This document shows positions 7,482 through 15,624 of a stretch of 34,751 bases of DNA, in pieces (position 1 is the first letter of the stretch; the number at the start of each line of letters is the position of its first letter). Origin of the DNA: Zoogloea sp. (GTDB taxonomy: Bacteria > Pseudomonadota > Gammaproteobacteria > Burkholderiales > Rhodocyclaceae); assembly GCA_009026175.1 (NCBI GenBank), contig WBTZ01000047.1:1-34751 (forward strand), given 5' to 3'. The notes beneath the pieces were generated by a model. That model was given only the letters and a program-made list of their open reading frames with translations, searched no databases and was not told the DNA's origin. Made by a program: the position numbers and the translations under genes.

Positions 7482-9416
7482 TCACTTAAGGTAAGGAGAC
7501 AGGATACACCCCTTTCCGGCATGCTTTGCTCGATACATCCAGTGATCAGCCTCCTTGAGCAGCGCAGTAGGCAATCGCTCCTCTCCCGATGCGTAGACGA
7601 CCACCCCAATACTGGCACCAAGCTCCACGCTTTGGCCGTGGAAGTGTTGCGGGCCAGAGATTGCCTCCAGGATCTTCTCGGCGACTCGTAAAGCATCGGG
7701 ATAGCCGCTCATTAATCCCTCCAAAACCACGGCAAACTCATCCCCGGCGAAGCGGACTGCACAATCCGTTTCGCGGATGCAGCTCTTGATTGCGGCCGCC
7801 ACCCTGCATAGCACCTGATCTCCGGCCTCGTGCCCAAAACGATCGTTCACCGCCTTGAATCCGTCGAGGTCGAGGAACAGGAGGCCCAAGCATTTCCCGC
7901 TGCGATCCGCCCTGGCCATCGCCCTCGGCAGTACCTCGGCCAGCGCTCGCCTGTTGAACAAGCCCGTTAGCGCATCCTGCCGTACTTCATGCTCCCGGCG
8001 GATTTCTGCCTCCTTCCTCTCTGTGATGTCGTGCAGGAAGGCACTGAATACGACCTGTCCGTCGATATCGAGGGCTTTGATGCGCACCTCTACCGTGAGT
8101 GTCGAACCGTCCTTGCGACGAGCAGGCATCTCTAGGCGTTGATCGAGCATGGTGGTTGCTCCGCTTGCTCGGTATCGACTCAGACCCGCACGGTGCATCT
8201 CAGCCATGCTGGCGGGTACGATGAGCTCTTCCAATGGCCGGCCGATTGCCTCCAAGGCAGACCACCCGAAAATGTTCTCAGCCTCCTGGTTCCATGCAGT
8301 GACCAAGCCGGCATGATCCAGGGCGACGTATGCATCGTAGGTGTTCTCCAGGATGGTCCGGAGCTCCGCCTCACGCTTGCGGAGTTGGCGTTCCGAGTTA
8401 ATCTGTTGGTCAATGGCCTCGACCAAGCGACGATTTGTCTCCAGCAGCTGAGCCGTTCGGTCCTCGACTTTTTGCTCAAGCTCACGTTGCAGGGCAGCTA
8501 GGCTCTCCTCAGCGATCTTCCGGGAATCAATATCCTTAATGATGGAGATGAAGTACTCCAACCGGCCTAACGCATCCGTTTTCTTGGTGACGCCCAGAGC
8601 AATCCAGACCACCTGCCCATCCTTACGCAGGTAGCGCTTCTCCATGTGGTAGTGATCAATCTTGCCGTCGATCAGTTGATTTAGCAGGGACAAGTCCGCA
8701 TTGAGGTCATCCGGATGGGTGATGTCCTGAAATGTCAGTTCCATCAGTTCGTCGGCCTCATAGCCAACAATGCCGCACAACGCGTTGTTTACGCTGATCC
8801 AGGAGCCATTCGGTGCGACCAGAGCGATCCCTACAGAGGCGAGTTCAAACATCGATCGGTAGCGGACCTCATTGGCCTGTGCGACCTCCCGTGACCGCTC
8901 GAGACGAGTACTCGTCGCCATCAAGTGTTCCCGCAACTGGATCTCATTGCTGACCATTTCCGCAAGATCACGCAAGGTGTCCAGTTCATCCGGCGTCAAG
9001 TTGTGCGGCTTGCTATCTATGGCACACAAGGTGCCAAGTCGATGGCCTGCGGATGTCCTGATCGGCGCCCCCGCGTAGAAGCAGATATTCGGCGCCCCCT
9101 TAACCAAAGGATTATCTGAAAAGCGTTGATCCAGGCGCGCATCGGAAACAACCAGAGGTTCTCCTCGCAGGATCGTATGAGCGCAAAACGCCACGTCTCG
9201 GGGCGTCTCATCCACATCAAGACCGACCTTCGACTTGAACCACTGGCGGTCTTCGTCAACGAGCGAAACCAACGCGATGGGAACGTGCAGGGCCCGCGCC
9301 AGCAGCTTTGTCACCCGATCGAACTCGGGCTCGGGAAGCGAATCCAGCAGGTTGAGGTTTCTCAAAACCTCCAGTCGCTGCTTTTCATCTGATGGGGTCG
9401 GAGCAATCATGCGCAC
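7482..9416 (-). CDS. GAF-PAS-PAS diguanylate cyclase (AGDEF)
   Basis: This 644-aa signalling protein should make cyclic di-GMP from two GTP. The order is an N-terminal GAF domain (about 20-165, with VSLVDEDRQWFKSKVGL and DVAFCAHTIL), PAS 1 (about 185-300), a coiled coil (SLAALQRELEQKVEDRTAQL, near 305-350), PAS 2 (about 345-465, ending DITERKEAE) and GGDEF (about 475-640). The active-site loop is AGDEF (557-561) instead of GGDEF; AGDEF enzymes are active in several known cases. The inhibitory I-site RETD (548-551) is intact five residues upstream, so product feedback is expected. No membrane segments are present, so it is cytoplasmic. It is divergent from the bacteriohemerythrin and histidine kinase genes, suggesting a shared redox or oxygen-sensing cargo. 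Confidence 0.95.
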   Translation of the reverse strand: MRMIAPTPSDEKQRLEVLRNLNLLDSLPEPEFDRVTKLLARALHVPIALVSLVDEDRQWFKSKVGLDVDETPRDVAFCAHTILRGEPLVVSDARLDQRFSDNPLVKGAPNICFYAGAPIRTSAGHRLGTLCAIDSKPHNLTPDELDTLRDLAEMVSNEIQLREHLMATSTRLERSREVAQANEVRYRSMFELASVGIALVAPNGSWISVNNALCGIVGYEADELMELTFQDITHPDDLNADLSLLNQLIDGKIDHYHMEKRYLRKDGQVVWIALGVTKKTDALGRLEYFISIIKDIDSRKIAEESLAALQRELEQKVEDRTAQLLETNRRLVEAIDQQINSERQLRKREAELRTILENTYDAYVALDHAGLVTAWNQEAENIFGWSALEAIGRPLEELIVPASMAEMHRAGLSRYRASGATTMLDQRLEMPARRKDGSTLTVEVRIKALDIDGQVVFSAFLHDITERKEAEIRREHEVRQDALTGLFNRRALAEVLPRAMARADRSGKCLGLLFLDLDGFKAVNDRFGHEAGDQVLCRVAAAIKSCIRETDCAVRFAGDEFAVVLEGLMSGYPDALRVAEKILEAISGPQHFHGQSVELGASIGVVVYASGEERLPTALLKEADHWMYRAKHAGKGCILSPYLK

Positions 9417-9623
9417 TGCTTTTCAGAGAATGACGGATGAACCTTAGTCTAAGTCAAACGGGGGCTGAGGTTATCGAGTGCAGCAGGCGGATAGTGATCT
9501 GTTCAACGGCTCTACGCGAAGAACAGCGAGAACGGCAACCGCGTGAAACGCGTCCTTGGCTTGGTGCTCGTCTTAGCCCATGCTGCAGACACAACCATAA
9601 CGACGCAACGATGGGGAGGCGCC
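9417..9623. promoter_or_regulatory. Divergent intergenic region between cyclase and hemerythrin genes
   Basis: About 200 bp separates the outward-facing starts, so promoters for both directions should lie here. It contains CTTAGTCTAAG (about 9441-9451), a perfect 5-1-5 palindrome close to the cyclase start that could bind a regulator. I see no convincing -35/-10 pair for either gene. A GGGGAGG ribosome-binding site precedes the hemerythrin ATG. Confidence 0.4.
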
Positions 9624-10034
9624 ATGAGCAACATTCCCGAGTGGCGGGCTGAGCTGGCCACAGGTAGCGCCGAGATCGATAGCCAGCACCGCCACCTCCT
9701 GGAGCTTGCTCGAAAGGTCGTGGACTCCTTTGACACCGCTGGATGTGATCGAGAGACGTTTCACTGGCATCTCAATGAGCTGGCAGTTCTGGCAGACGAG
9801 CACTTCGCGACAGAGGAAGCACTACTGTCCGCCCATGGTGATCCGCTGCTTTCCAAACACCGGGCGGAGCACGATCAGTACCGCGAGCAGATTACAGGCC
9901 TTCTGATGGCGGCCATGCGTGGAAAGCTTGATCGAGCAGGTCTGTGTCAGGTTCTTCACGACTGGACAACGCATCACCTTCTGGAGACTGACATGGGCAG
10001 TCGCCAGTACCTGGTGGAGCATCACGCGCCCTAA
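9624..10034 (+). CDS. Bacteriohemerythrin
   Basis: This 136-aa single-domain protein binds O2 at a non-heme di-iron centre. The expected ligands are visible: His in IDSQHRHLLEL (H22 or H24), H60 and E64 in DEHFATEE, H79 and H83 in KHRAEHDQY, and H118 and D123 in THHLLETDM. Length is typical for stand-alone bacteriohemerythrins. ATG 9624 is chosen over the longer open frame because GGGGAGGC lies just upstream and the hemerythrin fold begins immediately (IPEWRAELATGSAEIDSQH). It sits between a cyclic-di-GMP cyclase and a PAS histidine kinase, a context consistent with oxygen sensing, storage or delivery to a sensor; that role is inferred. Confidence 0.93.
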   Translation: MSNIPEWRAELATGSAEIDSQHRHLLELARKVVDSFDTAGCDRETFHWHLNELAVLADEHFATEEALLSAHGDPLLSKHRAEHDQYREQITGLLMAAMRGKLDRAGLCQVLHDWTTHHLLETDMGSRQYLVEHHAP

Positions 10035-10177
10035 GAAACTCCAGGTTGAAGGGAAAAACGTGAAACCGGGGAGCATCCTTTCACCCAAAAGTGATAGGGT
10101 TAGGGCAGGTAAGCGTTACGCGACAAACACGCTACGTGGCCCTTCGCACGTCAGCCTGCCTGATATTGACTTTCCCC

Positions 10178-11443
10178 ATGACTATGCCGATAGCGCCTGC
10201 CCCCGACTGCTCAGTATCGCCTAACTCTTCGATCGCCCCCTTCGCGCCCGAACTTGCTCGCCTTCAGCACCTCAACGCATGGCACGAGCAGGCTTTAGCT
10301 TTCGCCAATATCGGTCTGTATCGCTGGGAGTCTGCGTCTGATCAGTGGTTCTGGTCAGATGAAATGTACGGCATCAGAGGATTCCCTCGAGACCCGCGGT
10401 TCGCTAACCCTGCCGACTTCTATGCCCGCGTGCATCCCGACGACCAGGAGCGGGTGCTAACCGCAGAGATTGCCTGCAAGGAAGGGCGAGCACCTTTGGA
10501 CGTGGAGTACCGTTTCTTGCTGCCCAACGGCGATCTTCGCTGGCACCGGGAGCGGGCCAATCTAGTGCGCCTCCCAGACGGCAAACAAGAGATTCTGTCC
10601 GGTGCATTGATAGACATCACCGAGCAGAAACGCGCCGAACTTGAATTCGAGCGTCGCCAGGATCACTTGGAAGCCCTGGTGGACGATAGGACAGCCGCGC
10701 TGCGCGTGGCTAAGGATGCGGTCGAGAGCGCGCACCGTGCCAAGAACATGTTCGTGGCGAATGTCAGCCACGAGCTGCGCACTCCCTTGAACGCCATCAT
10801 GGGCATGACAGATCTGGCCTTCAGACGGGCTGAGGATCCCAGGCTACAGGGCTACCTCGACAAAGCGAAGAAGGCCTCACGGCGCCTGCTAAGTCTCATC
10901 AACGACTTGATTGACATTGCCGACATCGAGGCCGAGCGAATGTCACTTGAGATAGACGCCTTTCAACCAGCCATGGTCGCCGCGAGCCTAAAGGAGATTT
11001 TTGGCCCAGCAGCAGCCGCGAAGGGGGTAGCCTTCAGTATCGAGATCGCCCCGGACTTGTCGGAGCGAACCACCTACGGGGATCCAGTCCGGATCACACA
11101 GATTGTCCGAAATCTGGCAGACAACGCAATCAAGTTCTCGGAAAAGGGAAGGGTTACTATCCGCTTCCGCATCGCCTCCGAGACATCAACCGAACTGAGC
11201 CTTCACTGCAGCGTGGAGGACGAGGGAATGGGTATTCCTGAGGCCGATCTGCAGCGGATTTTTACTCTCTTCGAGCAAGGGGACGGTTCCTCCACTCGAC
11301 GTCACGGCGGCACAGGGCTCGGCTTGGCTCTTTGCCGCAAGTTGGTGCACCTGATGAACGGAGAGATCGGCGTCACCAGTCGGCCAGGGGTAGGCTCCAC
11401 GTTTCATTTCACTGTGCGGCTGACGTCTGTCGCACCAAAGTAG
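10178..11443 (+). CDS. PAS-domain sensor histidine kinase
   Basis: This protein of about 421 aa contains one PAS domain (about 35-150; [19 protein letters not shown] to [13 protein letters not shown]), a coiled linker (155-190), a HisKA dimerisation domain with phospho-acceptor H198 in [19 protein letters not shown], and a HATPase domain. The ATPase N box (NLADNAIKF), G1 ([10 protein letters not shown]) and G2 ([10 protein letters not shown]) are visible. There are no membrane segments or receiver domain, so it is a soluble kinase whose partner is unknown and not encoded beside it. The frame is also open from GTG 10091; ATG 10178 is preferred because upstream residues show no family similarity, but neither start has a strong ribosome-binding site. 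It follows the hemerythrin gene by about 140 bp on the same strand. Confidence 0.92.
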   Translation: MTMPIAPAPDCSVSPNSSIAPFAPELARLQHLNAWHEQALAFANIGLYRWESASDQWFWSDEMYGIRGFPRDPRFANPADFYARVHPDDQERVLTAEIACKEGRAPLDVEYRFLLPNGDLRWHRERANLVRLPDGKQEILSGALIDITEQKRAELEFERRQDHLEALVDDRTAALRVAKDAVESAHRAKNMFVANVSHELRTPLNAIMGMTDLAFRRAEDPRLQGYLDKAKKASRRLLSLINDLIDIADIEAERMSLEIDAFQPAMVAASLKEIFGPAAAAKGVAFSIEIAPDLSERTTYGDPVRITQIVRNLADNAIKFSEKGRVTIRFRIASETSTELSLHCSVEDEGMGIPEADLQRIFTLFEQGDGSSTRRHGGTGLGLALCRKLVHLMNGEIGVTSRPGVGSTFHFTVRLTSVAPK

Positions 11444-11820
11444 TAAAGGAGCTTGGCCCCAGTTGAGGGAAGTGAGAGATTAAACTTGATGCGCTGATCC
11501 CTTCGACCGCACTGGGATCGAACCAGTGAGGCCCGGCATCCCAAACGAGGCCTTGATTCCTAGCTACATTTTTTCCAACATCGCATCGTACTGGCGGCCA
11601 CCGAGGACGCTGCGTTCCGGATGATCGAGGATGGGGCACGCTCACCCCGTTGGTAGGAGGCGCGCAGTAGGAGGCCCTGGCAGCCTGCCTTTCTCGCTCT
11701 TCGAGATGGATGCGCTGGAGTCCTCTGACTCCACAGCGACCACTCGGCATGGCTCCACTAGAGCGGGCATTACGACAAGTTCGCGTCAGTAGGCTGAGTC
11801 GGTGGCTGATGGTGCTCAAC
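11444..11820. other. Gene-free region between kinase and H-NS terminator
   Basis: I see no credible coding frame; long open frames here lack family features. On the minus strand at about 11504-11530 the sequence forms a T-arm-like hairpin (ACTGG, loop TTCGATC, CCAGT) resembling a tRNA 3' half, but no matching acceptor 5' strand, anticodon arm or CCA is found. It may be a tRNA-end remnant of an old attachment site. Confidence 0.4.
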
Positions 11821-11857
11821 AAAAATCCCCGATCGCTTATCACGCCAATCGGGGATT
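11821..11857 (-). terminator. Intrinsic terminator of the H-NS-like gene
   Basis: AATCCCCGAT (11824-11833) and ATCGGGGATT (11848-11857) form a perfect 10-bp stem with a 14-nt loop. Read on the minus strand, the stem runs into a TTTTT tract (11825-11821). It lies about 28 bases past the stop of the H-NS-like gene, the expected place and orientation for rho-independent termination. Confidence 0.85.
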
Positions 11858-11884
11858 CTGCAGAGCGCTGCAAGTCTGTACTGG

Positions 11885-12280
11885 TCAGGGCTTGATCAGC
11901 CACTCTTCGACATTGCCACCGTTATCGAGGAACGTCTGGATCCAACCCGGCTTCCGACCTTTACCCGTCCAGGTCAGAGTCGGATCAATCGAGCTTCGAT
12001 ACTTCGGGGTCCCAGTCGCTTTGTGCGCTGCTGTGCCGCGAGCAGCGCGAGTCTTCTTTTGTTGGTTCCCTGCAACGGAGACACCCAGCGCCTTGGCGAT
12101 TTCGTTCGGATCGAGGTTGAGTGCTTTCAGTTCCCCAACAATCTTGTTGAGTGCTTCTTTGGCTTGCTGGCGCTCAAGTGATTCAAGCTCCTCCTCGATA
12201 CGAAGCTTTTCAGAAGAAAGGTTGCTGAGTTGCTCATCAATCTTTACAAGTGCGGCTTTCAAGTCTGCAACGGTATTCAT
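11885..12280 (-). CDS. H-NS family nucleoid-associated silencer
   Basis: This 131-aa protein has an N-terminal dimerisation coiled coil (about 5-60; LKAALVKIDEQLSNLSSEKL, EEELESLERQQAKEAL), a basic linker (QQKKTRAARGTAAHKA) and the H-NS C-terminal DNA-binding domain. In that domain PKYRSSIDPTLTWTGKGRKP precedes GWIQTFLDNG. The core TWTGKGRKPGWI matches the W-[ST]-G-[KR]-G-[RK]-x-P motif that binds the minor groove of AT-rich DNA. Proteins of this kind silence horizontally acquired DNA. Being island-borne, it could keep the AT-rich cargo quiet or interfere with the host's own H-NS. The start ATG 12280 has AAGGAAC about eight bases upstream, and a perfect palindrome lies just before it. Confidence 0.93.
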   Translation of the reverse strand: MNTVADLKAALVKIDEQLSNLSSEKLRIEEELESLERQQAKEALNKIVGELKALNLDPNEIAKALGVSVAGNQQKKTRAARGTAAHKATGTPKYRSSIDPTLTWTGKGRKPGWIQTFLDNGGNVEEWLIKP

Positions 12281-12301
12281 TCATGTTCCTTTAGTTGTGC
12301 G

Positions 12302-12316
12302 ATGATACCGTATCAT
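12302..12316. promoter_or_regulatory. Perfect 7-1-7 palindrome upstream of the H-NS-like gene
   Basis: ATGATACCGTATCAT is a perfect inverted repeat with a one-base centre, about 22 bp before the H-NS-like start codon. Its position over the expected promoter or early leader suggests an operator. Autoregulation by the encoded silencer, or control by an XRE- or TetR-type dimer, are both possible. Confidence 0.55.
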
Positions 12317-12406
12317 AGTGCTAAAGATAGGGGAAAATAGATAGCCAGCTTTGTGAACCAAATGCTCAATTCGGTTTTTTCGTTCTTATCGCTTCTGTAC
12401 GTGAAT

Positions 12407-12649
12407 TTAAACAGGGCTGGATGGCAGGCTGTGGTTGAGTGTTAACGCGCTCAGGCCAGGCAAAGTGACCCGGTACTTATCCAGAAAATGTGCTCCCTTG
12501 GCACGACGAGCGGCCGCGGCAAGCTGCTCCGCGCGCTCCTGAACCGCCGGTGTCGGTCGGACAGACTCAACGGACACGACGAGCTGCTTCTTCGCCTTGA
12601 GGGACGAAGCTTGTTTTTTCAAGAGAAGGCTGCGAGCGGATTGCTTCAT
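12407..12649 (-). CDS. Small basic hypothetical protein
   Basis: The frame of about 80 aa starts MKQSARSLLLKKQASSLKAK; a start 18 bases further upstream is also open. The N-terminal half is strongly basic (Lys/Arg/Ser), and the second half has AVQERAEQLAAAARRAKGAH, likely helical. It reads toward the H-NS-like gene on the same strand with about 125 bp between them. A basic helical peptide beside H-NS could bind nucleic acid or modulate the silencer; this is inference only, and no family is recognised. Confidence 0.45.
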   Translation of the reverse strand: MKQSARSLLLKKQASSLKAKKQLVVSVESVRPTPAVQERAEQLAAAARRAKGAHFLDKYRVTLPGLSALTLNHSLPSSPV

Positions 12650-12667
12650 GGCGTGGGGTCTGAACAT

Positions 12668-13111
12668 TGGAGCACCTTCCGCGCAGAGGGAAGTTGTTGA
12701 GATACTAGATCAGAAAAGAGCGTGCGCGCAATCTGTTCATCCCAGCAGTTATGGCGGACATGTAGGTTGTGTACTCATTTAGGCGTCCTCCCTGACGCTG
12801 GTTTCACGGCAACGAAGATGGCCTTGGTGCCCGACATGATGGCGTTCGCGAAAGACCTGAACCAAGCCCCGCAGGGGGGGCGTGTGCTCGGGTTGGTCTG
12901 TCTGATCGTCCAGGTCACGGTCTTGGTGGAGGACTCGGGGAGTCTGAATGAGTTTGACGCTGTCCGATGAGTTGGCGCGTGGCTTGAGCGACCTATTCCC
13001 GAACTGGGAGGGGTCAGGCCGTCAGGCTACATGGATGCGATTACTGGACAGATGCTTGTTTCTAAGGCGCCGGCAAGAATGAGGATGGCAAGGCGCATTG
13101 CCCCGATTTTA
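12668..13111. other. Region without a confident gene
   Basis: A frame from 12722 to 12970 stays open, but it has no ribosome-binding site, no recognisable domain and an unusual composition. I see only a run of seven G residues near 12875 and, at its right end, the large palindrome annotated separately. Confidence 0.35.
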
Positions 13112-13145
13112 CCTGTTACCTGCAATGTGCATTGCAGGTAACAGG
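13112..13145. promoter_or_regulatory. 34-bp near-perfect palindrome, candidate parS-like site
   Basis: CCTGTTACCTGCAATG (13112-13127) and CATTGCAGGTAACAGG (13130-13145) are exact reverse complements separated by only TG. A symmetric 16-bp arm with a 2-bp centre is far longer than chance and is typical of a dimer-bound operator or a ParB centromere-like site. It sits about 105 bp before the YHYH gene and about 640 bp from the 3' end of the ParB/RepB operon. No U-tract follows on either strand, so a terminator is less likely, although the DNA could extrude as a cruciform. Confidence 0.7.
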
Positions 13146-13249
13146 ATGGCGTACTTTGTTAGTAATTATGTCACACGGCTACCATAACTGCGTCATTGCG
13201 CGGAGGGAAGTTGCGGGGGATCCTTCATTTGAAATGGGGGTGTGACTCA

Positions 13250-13684
13250 ATGAGAAAATCAATTCGGCTTGCTGCCGCCTTGGTCTCTTTACAGTGCATT
13301 GCTGGCGACGCTTTTGCGCACGGAGGCCGGACCGACGGTCAGGGGTGTCACCACCATCGGCGCAGTGGAGGGTATCACTGCCACGGTGGAGGCCATGTCC
13401 AGTCTCACCGCTCAGCAACAACACTAGGTCTATACAGCGCGCCTTCAAGATTGCCCGTCCAGTCGGCGGCTATCTCACTTCCCACTCCTCACCATGCTCC
13501 TCCGCCCAAGTCCGAACGTTCGACCTGCCCGGGCACGTCTCGTGAGGATCGCGAGAAGATCATGACGATGCAGATGCAGATCCAGGATCTCAACTATGAG
13601 ATCCTGGAGCTCCGTGCCCAGTTGCTCCAAGCGAAGACCACGTCCCCAACCCGCCGGGCGGAGATTGGCAATGTTTGGGAGTAG
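13250..13684 (+). CDS. Exported YHYH-domain protein with C-terminal coiled coil
   Basis: This 144-aa protein begins MRKSIRLAAALVSLQCIAGDAFA, a clear Sec signal peptide with likely cleavage after AFA (about residue 23). The mature N-terminus is HGGRTDGQGCHHHRRSGGYH followed by CHGG, the Cys/His-rich YHYH-type motif, which probably binds metal. A Ser/Pro linker follows, then REDREKIMTMQMQIQDLNYE and ILELRAQLLQ, a short coiled coil near residues 103-130. The motif is shared by many small secreted proteins of unsettled function. ATG 13250 is chosen because the signal peptide starts there; the upstream open frame lacks family features. Confidence 0.8.
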   Translation: MRKSIRLAAALVSLQCIAGDAFAHGGRTDGQGCHHHRRSGGYHCHGGGHVQSHRSATTLGLYSAPSRLPVQSAAISLPTPHHAPPPKSERSTCPGTSREDREKIMTMQMQIQDLNYEILELRAQLLQAKTTSPTRRAEIGNVWE

Positions 13685-13780
13685 GCTACGTGAGACTTGA
13701 TTGAATGGGGTGCGATCAATGCGGGCACTAGACCGGTTTCGCAGAAAGTTGCGGTCGTCTGTCGATAGAATGAGTCGCTT

Positions 13781-14728
13781 TTAATTATTTTTTTTGCTGA
13801 ACGGTAGCTCTGACATCTCAGAAATTTTTTGAAACTCACGAAGGTAGTCTGGTTGGTTCTTTGCAAGCCAATTAACGATTGAGGCGCAAGAAAGAATTCC
13901 TCCAAGATAGCTACGAATTACTGTCAAGTGAAGGACGTCTGGGCCGTAGCTGTCCTCAATAGCCTTGTTTTGGCTTTGCAATGCAGTAAGCTCACGCTCC
14001 AGGCGAGCCATTGAATCAGAAGAGGGAAGCGCCTCGTCAGACTTTCGAGATCTTTTCTTGTGCTCGGTGACTAGGTGCTGGGTCTGCGTTGAGGCCAATA
14101 TCGCGGTCGCGAAAGATAGGCTGTAGTTTCTTTGGCCTTCCATTAGTTCTGCGGCCTCGATTTGCCGAATGGACTTCATCTTCTTAAGGATTTTAAATAT
14201 ATGTGCAGGGCATGGCTTGTCGGACAGGATTTCGGCTGCCTCAGCGCATATTCCATCCAGAAGGCGGAAGCGTTGGCGGACTGTTTCAGGGGATAGATCG
14301 AGTGCCCGACCGATTCGTTCCGCTGATACACCCCTTTCAATTGCGTTGACGATCATCTTGTGGTCTTGAACTGCGGCCAATCTATTGATTCGCTTGTTAT
14401 AGGAGTAGGTGTCGTCATCTGTTGCTATGATGCAATCAACGGACGTAGAACCAAGATCCTTCAGCGCCTCGATTCGGAGATGTCCGTCAAGAAGCAGAAA
14501 GTGATTTTGCTTCTTTGGGTCTGGAACAACAGCTGGTGGTTCGATAAGTCCTACTTCCTTAACTGATGCAAGTATTTGCAGATATTTAAGGCTTGACTTG
14601 ACTGCAGGGCGCAGTGATTTTAGTGGAGTAATGTGGGCTATTGGAACGTTGGTGCATTGATGCAGGAAGGCTGATTTCGTCATCTCTATCCCATGTTCGG
14701 ATGAAAATGAGAGAAAATTTTGATTCAC
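13781..14728 (-). CDS. RepB/ParB-like partition protein
   Basis: This 315-aa protein has a ParB/Srx-type N-terminal fold: LASVKEVGLIEPPAVVPD, then the phosphate-binding DGHLRIEALKDLG (81-93). The linker NKRINRLAAVQ is followed by an HTH (about 135-155; VSAERIGRALDLSPETVRQR). The C-terminal half resembles the C-terminal domain of plasmid RepB partition proteins (IFKILKKMKSIRQIEAAELM; later YLGGILSCASIVNWLAKNQP). Its start overlaps the stop of the preceding ParB-like gene by ATGA, so the two are translationally coupled. It is last in the serine-recombinase operon. With no ParA or replication initiator nearby, it may serve DNA-site recognition in integration or excision instead of classical partition. 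Confidence 0.8.
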   Translation of the reverse strand: MNQNFLSFSSEHGIEMTKSAFLHQCTNVPIAHITPLKSLRPAVKSSLKYLQILASVKEVGLIEPPAVVPDPKKQNHFLLLDGHLRIEALKDLGSTSVDCIIATDDDTYSYNKRINRLAAVQDHKMIVNAIERGVSAERIGRALDLSPETVRQRFRLLDGICAEAAEILSDKPCPAHIFKILKKMKSIRQIEAAELMEGQRNYSLSFATAILASTQTQHLVTEHKKRSRKSDEALPSSDSMARLERELTALQSQNKAIEDSYGPDVLHLTVIRSYLGGILSCASIVNWLAKNQPDYLREFQKISEMSELPFSKKNN

Positions 14729-15624
14729 GCTCGTGCCTCCCCTGATATGCGATCCTTCAGAAGCTTAGGTAACGTGTCCTTGCCTTCTGTTTTCAGTAAA
14801 ATTGTGAACTCTTCGTTTTCAAGCAGATCTTTTATGGCTTCTGCTGCGAAAATAATTCTCTCGTGTGTGAATTCAGCCTTCTTTGCCCTGATCCGTAATT
14901 TCTCTGCTTCAAGTTCGTATAGATTGCGGAGGTCTGAGGCCGTCAGGGGCTTCTTCTTTGAAGATTTTCCAAGAGGGACGTTGCCGATAGCTTTGTCGCG
15001 TCTGATTCTTTGCTCCAGTAGCTTGCGCAAGGTAGAGAGCTTCTTTCCACGAAACCCCTCTTGATACGCTCCAGCGAGTAGATTCTGTAATTCAGCGTCG
15101 CTGCTTCGAGCGATGTCTGTTGCCATACTGAGTGGAATTGATCCGGCCTCAACTGCAGATAGTAGCTTTTCTTCACCTTTCTCAAGAAGGCCGGCGATCA
15201 TGTTGACCCAAGATGGGGTGACGCCAATCCGCTGTGCAATTTCACTGTCGTTGTGACCTCGCTTTCGAAGCTCACCCACTTCACGCATCAGGTCGATCGG
15301 GCGATGTTGACGACGTGCGATGTTCTCAACCAGGCTCATGACTAAACAGTCTTCTTCAGAAGCCTCGGTGACAAAGGCTGGAATGGAATCTTGGTCCAGC
15401 AACTTGAACGCTTCTAGTCGGCCTTGTCCGCAAATGAGATTGTATCGATGAGACCCATCAGGAAGTGTTCTTCGGCTTACAGTTATTGGCCGTTTCAGTC
15501 CAATAGAGCGAATGTTCTCTACTATTTCTAAATGCTGCTTCTTGTTTCTGGAGCGTGGGTTGAGTACATCGATCCTGTCGATAGAAATCATGACGACGTT
15601 TTCGTGGATGACGGCCGGCTTCAT
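14725..15624 (-). CDS. ParB/RepB/Spo0J-family protein
   Basis: This 299-aa protein shows a canonical ParB N-terminal domain: IDVLNPRSRNKKQHLEIVEN, IGLKRPITVSRR, the GQGRLEAF box (66-73) and ENIARRQHRPIDLMREVGEL (100-119). These are the regions that bind CTP and permit clamp sliding in ParB. An HTH follows (about 125-145; NDSEIAQRIGVTPSWVNMIA). The C-terminal third is charged and helical (YELEAEKLRIRAKKAEFTHE). Its start overlaps the upstream serine recombinase stop by ATGA. A palindromic candidate site lies at 13112-13145, beyond the operon end. No ParA ATPase is present, as in other ParB-recombinase mobile modules. Confidence 0.88.
   Translation of the reverse strand: MKPAVIHENVVMISIDRIDVLNPRSRNKKQHLEIVENIRSIGLKRPITVSRRTLPDGSHRYNLICGQGRLEAFKLLDQDSIPAFVTEASEEDCLVMSLVENIARRQHRPIDLMREVGELRKRGHNDSEIAQRIGVTPSWVNMIAGLLEKGEEKLLSAVEAGSIPLSMATDIARSSDAELQNLLAGAYQEGFRGKKLSTLRKLLEQRIRRDKAIGNVPLGKSSKKKPLTASDLRNLYELEAEKLRIRAKKAEFTHERIIFAAEAIKDLLENEEFTILLKTEGKDTLPKLLKDRISGEARA

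Noticed and set aside
11500-11560. Possible tRNA gene on the minus strand (T-arm ACTGG-TTCGATC-CCAGT)
   Set aside because: Only a T-arm-like hairpin is visible. I found no pairing 5' acceptor strand, D-arm or anticodon arm at the right spacing, and no CCA.
13112-13145. Palindrome as an intrinsic terminator
   Set aside because: No T-tract follows the stem on either strand, and no gene ends close enough upstream in either direction.
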